This document shows, piece after piece, positions 4,537 to 6,911 of a DNA stretch of 6,911 nt (the stretch's first letter is position 1; every line of letters starts with the position of its first letter). Origin of the DNA: Muribaculaceae bacterium (GTDB taxonomy: Bacteria; Bacteroidota; Bacteroidia; Bacteroidales; Muribaculaceae); contig JABUUJ010000020.1 in assembly GCA_021443235.1 (NCBI GenBank), positions 45,539 to 52,449 on the forward strand. Reading direction: 5' to 3'. The notes under the pieces are model-generated. The model did not search any database. It was not told where the DNA came from and saw only the letters and a program-made list of their open reading frames with translations. The translations under genes and the position numbers were made by a program.

Positions 4537-5127
4537 ATGAAACAGGAAAAAGGAAAAATCTGTGTGTTTGCGGCGTCGAGCAACAACATCGACAACGTTT
4601 TCATCGACCAGGCCTATGAGCTGGGCAAGATAATGAGCGAACGCGGCTGGGGCTGCGTCAACGGCTCGGGAAAAGTGGGACTCATGCGCGCCGTGAGCGA
4701 CGGCGTGCTCGACAACGGCGGCCTCGTCACGGGCGTCATCCCCAAGTTCATGGTCGACAACGACTGGGGCTATGACCGCGTGAGCGAGGAAATCATCACC
4801 TGCGACATGCACGACCGCAAGCAGATGATGAGCGACCTTGCCACAGCATTCATCGCTCTGCCCGGCGGCTGCGGCACCCTTGAGGAACTCTTGGAAGCCA
4901 TCACCTGGCGACAACTCGCCATCATCACCAAGCCCATCGTGATTCTCAACACCGCCGGCTTCTACACCCCGCTCATCGAGATGCTCAACCAGTGCATGGC
5001 GCGCGGCTTTATGAAGACGACCCACGCTTGCCTGTGGAACGTCGCCAACACGCCCCAGCAAGCCATCGACATCATTGAGCAACAACTCGAGCAAGGCGTC
5101 CCCGTGAGCGACACCAAGTTCTTTTGA
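4537..5127 (+). CDS. LOG-family protein (predicted nucleoside 5'-monophosphate phosphoribohydrolase)
   Basis: The 196-aa protein belongs to the LOG (lonely guy)/lysine-decarboxylase-like family with a Rossmann-type fold. Members cleave cytokinin riboside 5'-monophosphates or AMP-like nucleotides to the base plus ribose 5-phosphate in the cytosol. Visible motifs are ICVFAASS (8-15), NGSGKVGLM (42-50) in place of GGGxxGLM, MHDRKQMM (91-98) and the signature PGGCGTLEE (109-117), where the usual Tyr is Cys, as I recall in Bacteroidales members. The length fits single-domain LOGs (about 190-200). The frame stays open further upstream, but homology starts at MKQEKGKICV and the promoter lies at 4505-4531, so ATG 4537 is the start. 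The next gene begins 21 bases after its stop with no promoter between, implying an operon. The actual substrate in this organism is not known. Confidence 0.92.
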   Translation: MKQEKGKICVFAASSNNIDNVFIDQAYELGKIMSERGWGCVNGSGKVGLMRAVSDGVLDNGGLVTGVIPKFMVDNDWGYDRVSEEIITCDMHDRKQMMSDLATAFIALPGGCGTLEELLEAITWRQLAIITKPIVILNTAGFYTPLIEMLNQCMARGFMKTTHACLWNVANTPQQAIDIIEQQLEQGVPVSDTKFF

Positions 5128-5148
5128 AACACACAATAACTACTCACT

Positions 5149-6006
5149 GTGATCACTCCCAGCGATAGCACCATCACCTCGCACGACTCCATCGCGCCAC
5201 AGCCCTACTACGCGCCGCAATGGACTCAAGGCTTCCCGCACCCCGAGCCATGCGACACAATCGATGTGCCCTCGCTCGCGACGCTGCCCGTAATCGACAT
5301 GCCACAAGGCAACGAGCCCGGCCAGCCCCTCAACACCCCGCTGCACGACACCGGCACCATGACAATGCTGCTCGTCGCACTGCTTCTCGTCGTGGCGAGC
5401 TACCGCACCGGCTATAAATACATCGACTCGCTGTGGCACAACATCTTCAACGTGCGACGCCAGCAAAACGTCTTTGACGACACCGTCAACGAGCTGCAAA
5501 TCCTCTCGGCGCTCACGCTCAACACCTGCGTCATGCTGGGACTGCTCGCCTACTGGGCCATCGACCTCCTCGTGCCGTCGCTCAGCGCATCGCTGCACAG
5601 CAACGTGTTCCTGCACACAGGCACACTCTCGGCTATCGCTCTCATCTTCTACCTACTGCAACTAATAGTGTATAATGTGGTGGCGCACGTCTTTGCCGAC
5701 GCCGCCGCCTGCCACCTGTGGACTGCCGCCTTCAAGGCCGCACACTCGCTGCTGGGCATCGCCCTGCTGCCCGTCGTGGGACTGCTCCTCGTGTGGCCCG
5801 AAATGTGCCAGCAACTGCTCATTTTGGCGCTAATTCTTTACATTTTGTGCCGAATTGCCTTCATTTTTAAAGGTTTTAGAATTTTTTACACCAATTTTCC
5901 GTCACTTGTCTATTTTATTTTGTACCTTTGCAGCGTCGAAATCGTTCCGCTCGTTTTATTGAGCGCCGGAGCGGTTGTTTTGTGCACATTTTTTGGTAAC
6001 ATTTAG
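5149..6006 (+). CDS. DUF4271 integral membrane protein
   Basis: The 285-aa protein starts at GTG 5149, just after the LOG gene; no ATG gives a full-length product, the first in-frame Met being near residue 51. Residues 1-68 are rich in Pro, Thr, Asp and His and lack hydrophobic runs. Membrane spans are predicted at about 70-85, 117-141, 157-178, 195-215, 221-240 and 252-283 (one long or two short). The late motif FKGFRIFYTNF (240-250) and YLCSVEIVPLVLL (259-271) are what I associate with DUF4271, a Bacteroidota family of unknown function. In this phylum it is commonly followed by the uroporphyrinogen-III synthase-like gene, as here. The last 190 bases are much more AT-rich than the rest and contain a promoter for the next gene. 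No enzymatic residues can be named. Confidence 0.85.
   Translation: MITPSDSTITSHDSIAPQPYYAPQWTQGFPHPEPCDTIDVPSLATLPVIDMPQGNEPGQPLNTPLHDTGTMTMLLVALLLVVASYRTGYKYIDSLWHNIFNVRRQQNVFDDTVNELQILSALTLNTCVMLGLLAYWAIDLLVPSLSASLHSNVFLHTGTLSAIALIFYLLQLIVYNVVAHVFADAAACHLWTAAFKAAHSLLGIALLPVVGLLLVWPEMCQQLLILALILYILCRIAFIFKGFRIFYTNFPSLVYFILYLCSVEIVPLVLLSAGAVVLCTFFGNI
5923..5930 (+). promoter_or_regulatory. Internal promoter (-7 element) inside the DUF4271 gene
   Basis: TACCTTTG followed by CAGCG is a full -7 match. A -33 partner is poor: CTTG at 5905-5908 is only 14 bases upstream. Transcription would start near 5935, with a leader of about 90 nt to the next gene. The AT-rich 3' end of the DUF4271 gene around it supports a dual coding and regulatory role. 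Confidence 0.45.
5947..5974. other. Alternative stems between the internal promoter and the downstream gene
   Basis: CCGCTC (5947-5952) can pair with GAGCGG (5969-5974), or its CGCTC part (5948-5952) with GAGCG at 5961-5965. The two pairings exclude each other. They lie within the DUF4271 coding sequence and within the leader made from the internal promoter. A regulatory effect is speculative. Confidence 0.3.
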
Positions 6007-6024
6007 AACTATTTTTACAATATA

Positions 6025-6777
6025 GTGGTGATAAAAAAGATTCTTGTATCTCAACCCAAACCCACCTCGGCAAAGTCGCCGTACTTTGACCTTGAGGAAA
6101 AGCACGGAGTTGAGGTTGTTTTCCGGCCATTCATCAAAATCGAAGGACTGTCGGCTAAAGAATTCCGTCAGTCGAGAATACAAATTCCCGACTACACAGC
6201 GATTATTTTCACAGCACGCACCGCAATCGACCATTTCTTCCGCCTGTGCAAAGAAATGCGCATCAACGTGCCCGAAACACTCAAGTACTTCTGCATCAGC
6301 GAGACAATCGCCTTCTACCTGCAGAAGTATATCGTGTATCGCAAACGCAAAATATTCTATAGCGAAACCGGACAAATGGGCGGGCTCGTGCCTCTCATCC
6401 AGAAGCACAACAAGGAAACCTACCTCATGCCCGTGAGCGACGCACACGACAACACCAAGCTCTCGGTACTCGACGAGCACAACCTCAAGTACACACAGGC
6501 CGTGATGTACCGCACCATCAGCAACGACTTCGCCCCCGACGAGAACCTCGACTACGACATGCTCATCTTCTTCAGCCCGGCAGGCATCAAGTCGCTGAAA
6601 AGCAACTTCCCCGGCTTTGAGCAGGGCGAAATCGCCATCGGCGCCATGGGGCAACCCACCATCGAGGCAGTGAACAAAGCCGGGCTGCGTCTCGACATCA
6701 CCACCTCGCCCGGGGCTCCCTCAATGGCCGCCGCTATCGACGCCTACCTCACCCAAGCCAAGAAAAAGAAAAAATAA
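6025..6777 (+). CDS. hemD: Uroporphyrinogen-III synthase-like protein (HemD family)
   Basis: The protein of up to 250 aa has the two-lobed HemD pattern. The N-terminal ILVSQPKP (6-13) is followed by IIFTARTAIDHFF (60-72), where the family has IFTS-type motifs. YRTIS (162-166), MLIFFSPAGIKSL (179-191) and AIGAMGQPTIEAVNKAG (204-220) lead into a C-terminal SPGAPSMAAAIDAYL (228-242). HemD closes hydroxymethylbilane to uroporphyrinogen III in the cytosol for heme, siroheme or corrinoid synthesis. Sequence conservation in this family is low, so the activity is inferred. GTG codons at 6025 and 6028 are both possible; the second gives the usual MIKKILVSQ start. It lies 18 bases after the DUF4271 stop and may be read from the LOG promoter and the internal promoter at 5923. 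The C-terminus is a run of lysines. A hairpin terminator follows at 6816-6835. Confidence 0.82.
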   Translation: MVIKKILVSQPKPTSAKSPYFDLEEKHGVEVVFRPFIKIEGLSAKEFRQSRIQIPDYTAIIFTARTAIDHFFRLCKEMRINVPETLKYFCISETIAFYLQKYIVYRKRKIFYSETGQMGGLVPLIQKHNKETYLMPVSDAHDNTKLSVLDEHNLKYTQAVMYRTISNDFAPDENLDYDMLIFFSPAGIKSLKSNFPGFEQGEIAIGAMGQPTIEAVNKAGLRLDITTSPGAPSMAAAIDAYLTQAKKKKK

Positions 6778-6815
6778 GGCACGAGCTGTTCAACGTGGTT
6801 GCGGCAGCCCCCCAG

Positions 6816-6835
6816 CCCCCTAATGGGGGTGTTTT
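6816..6835 (+). terminator. GC hairpin terminator at the end of the LOG-DUF4271-hemD operon
   Basis: CCCCC (6816-6820) pairs with GGGGG (6825-6829) around TAAT, followed by TG and TTTT. The stem starts 39 bases after the hemD stop. The preceding C-rich block (6808-6815) makes the region resemble the C-run/G-run intergenic repeats common in Bacteroidota genomes, so it may be a copy of such an element that also terminates transcription. Confidence 0.6.
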
Positions 6836-6883
6836 GGTCGCAAGGAAAGATTTAAACCCAAATAGTTCATTAGAATTTTGAAG

Positions 6884-6891
6884 TATTTTTG
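6884..6891 (+). promoter_or_regulatory. Possible -7 promoter element near the right edge
   Basis: TATTTTTG matches the -7 consensus; no convincing -33 element is seen. It lies five bases before an ATG at 6897, the same spacing as before the LOG gene. The surrounding 6840-6896 is AT-rich and otherwise without features. Confidence 0.3.
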
Positions 6892-6896
6892 ATTTT

Positions 6897-6911
6897 ATGT
6901 CGAGCAGATTT
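6897..6911 (+). CDS. Possible start of a further gene (five codons visible)
   Basis: ATG TCG AGC AGA TTT runs to the window edge and follows a possible -7 element with leaderless spacing. Five codons are far too few to identify a product. In many Bacteroidota rnpA follows hemD; whether this is it cannot be judged. Confidence 0.2.

Noticed and set aside
4447..5136. Long open frame (229 codons) on the minus strand opposite the LOG gene
   Set aside because: It mirrors a clearly conserved LOG coding sequence in GC-rich DNA, where antisense frames stay open by codon bias. Its predicted protein is Val/Ala/His/Asp-rich with no recognisable domain.
5956..6654. 232-codon open frame on the minus strand opposite hemD
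   Set aside because: It is a shadow of the hemD codon pattern, with a low-complexity Val/Glu/His-rich translation and no promoter or family resemblance.

Overview
The window is a chromosomal piece of a Bacteroidota genome, most likely order Bacteroidales (Prevotella- or Muribaculaceae-like). Three signs support this. Gene starts lack Shine-Dalgarno sequences and sit behind A/T-rich stretches. Several promoters match the Bacteroidota form (a TTTG/TTG-like -33 element and a TAnnTTTG -7 element). The neighbour pair DUF4271 protein plus uroporphyrinogen-III synthase-like protein is typical of this phylum. The assignment is inference from these features; no 16S or other marker gene is present.

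Layout. (1) 1-242: the 5' end of an IS1595-family transposase on the minus strand, running off the left edge, with a probable element end. (2) 243-610: no large gene, but a textbook sigma-54 (-24/-12) promoter at 278-293 followed 16 nt past its predicted start site by a 42-codon ORF for a small single-span membrane protein, then an 8-bp perfect hairpin. (3) 611-1850: a divergent RpoD-like sigma factor gene with a strong Bacteroidota promoter, a leader of about 235 nt that can fold extensively and holds a 13-codon upstream ORF, and a compound hairpin terminator. (4) 1927-3474: a sodium-coupled NSS/SNF amino-acid-type transporter on the minus strand, flanked on both sides by short hexamer (TTGACN) repeat tracts in opposite orientation. 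(5) 3634-4419: an AT-rich two-gene cassette with its own promoter: a 54-aa charged protein whose stop overlaps by one base the start of a TacT/AtaT-like GNAT acetyltransferase, arranged like a toxin-antitoxin module. (6) 4484-6835: a GC-richer operon of LOG-family phosphoribohydrolase, DUF4271 membrane protein and uroporphyrinogen-III synthase-like protein, ended by a GC hairpin. The LOG promoter lies so close to its ATG that the mRNA is probably leaderless, and a second promoter within the DUF4271 gene can serve the last gene. The start of another gene may lie at 6897.

The genes do not form one pathway. The most promising items for something undescribed are the 54-aa/GNAT pair, the sigma-54-driven small membrane ORF, and the unusual sigma factor with its structured leader. 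None of the functional claims could be tested by search or experiment here.
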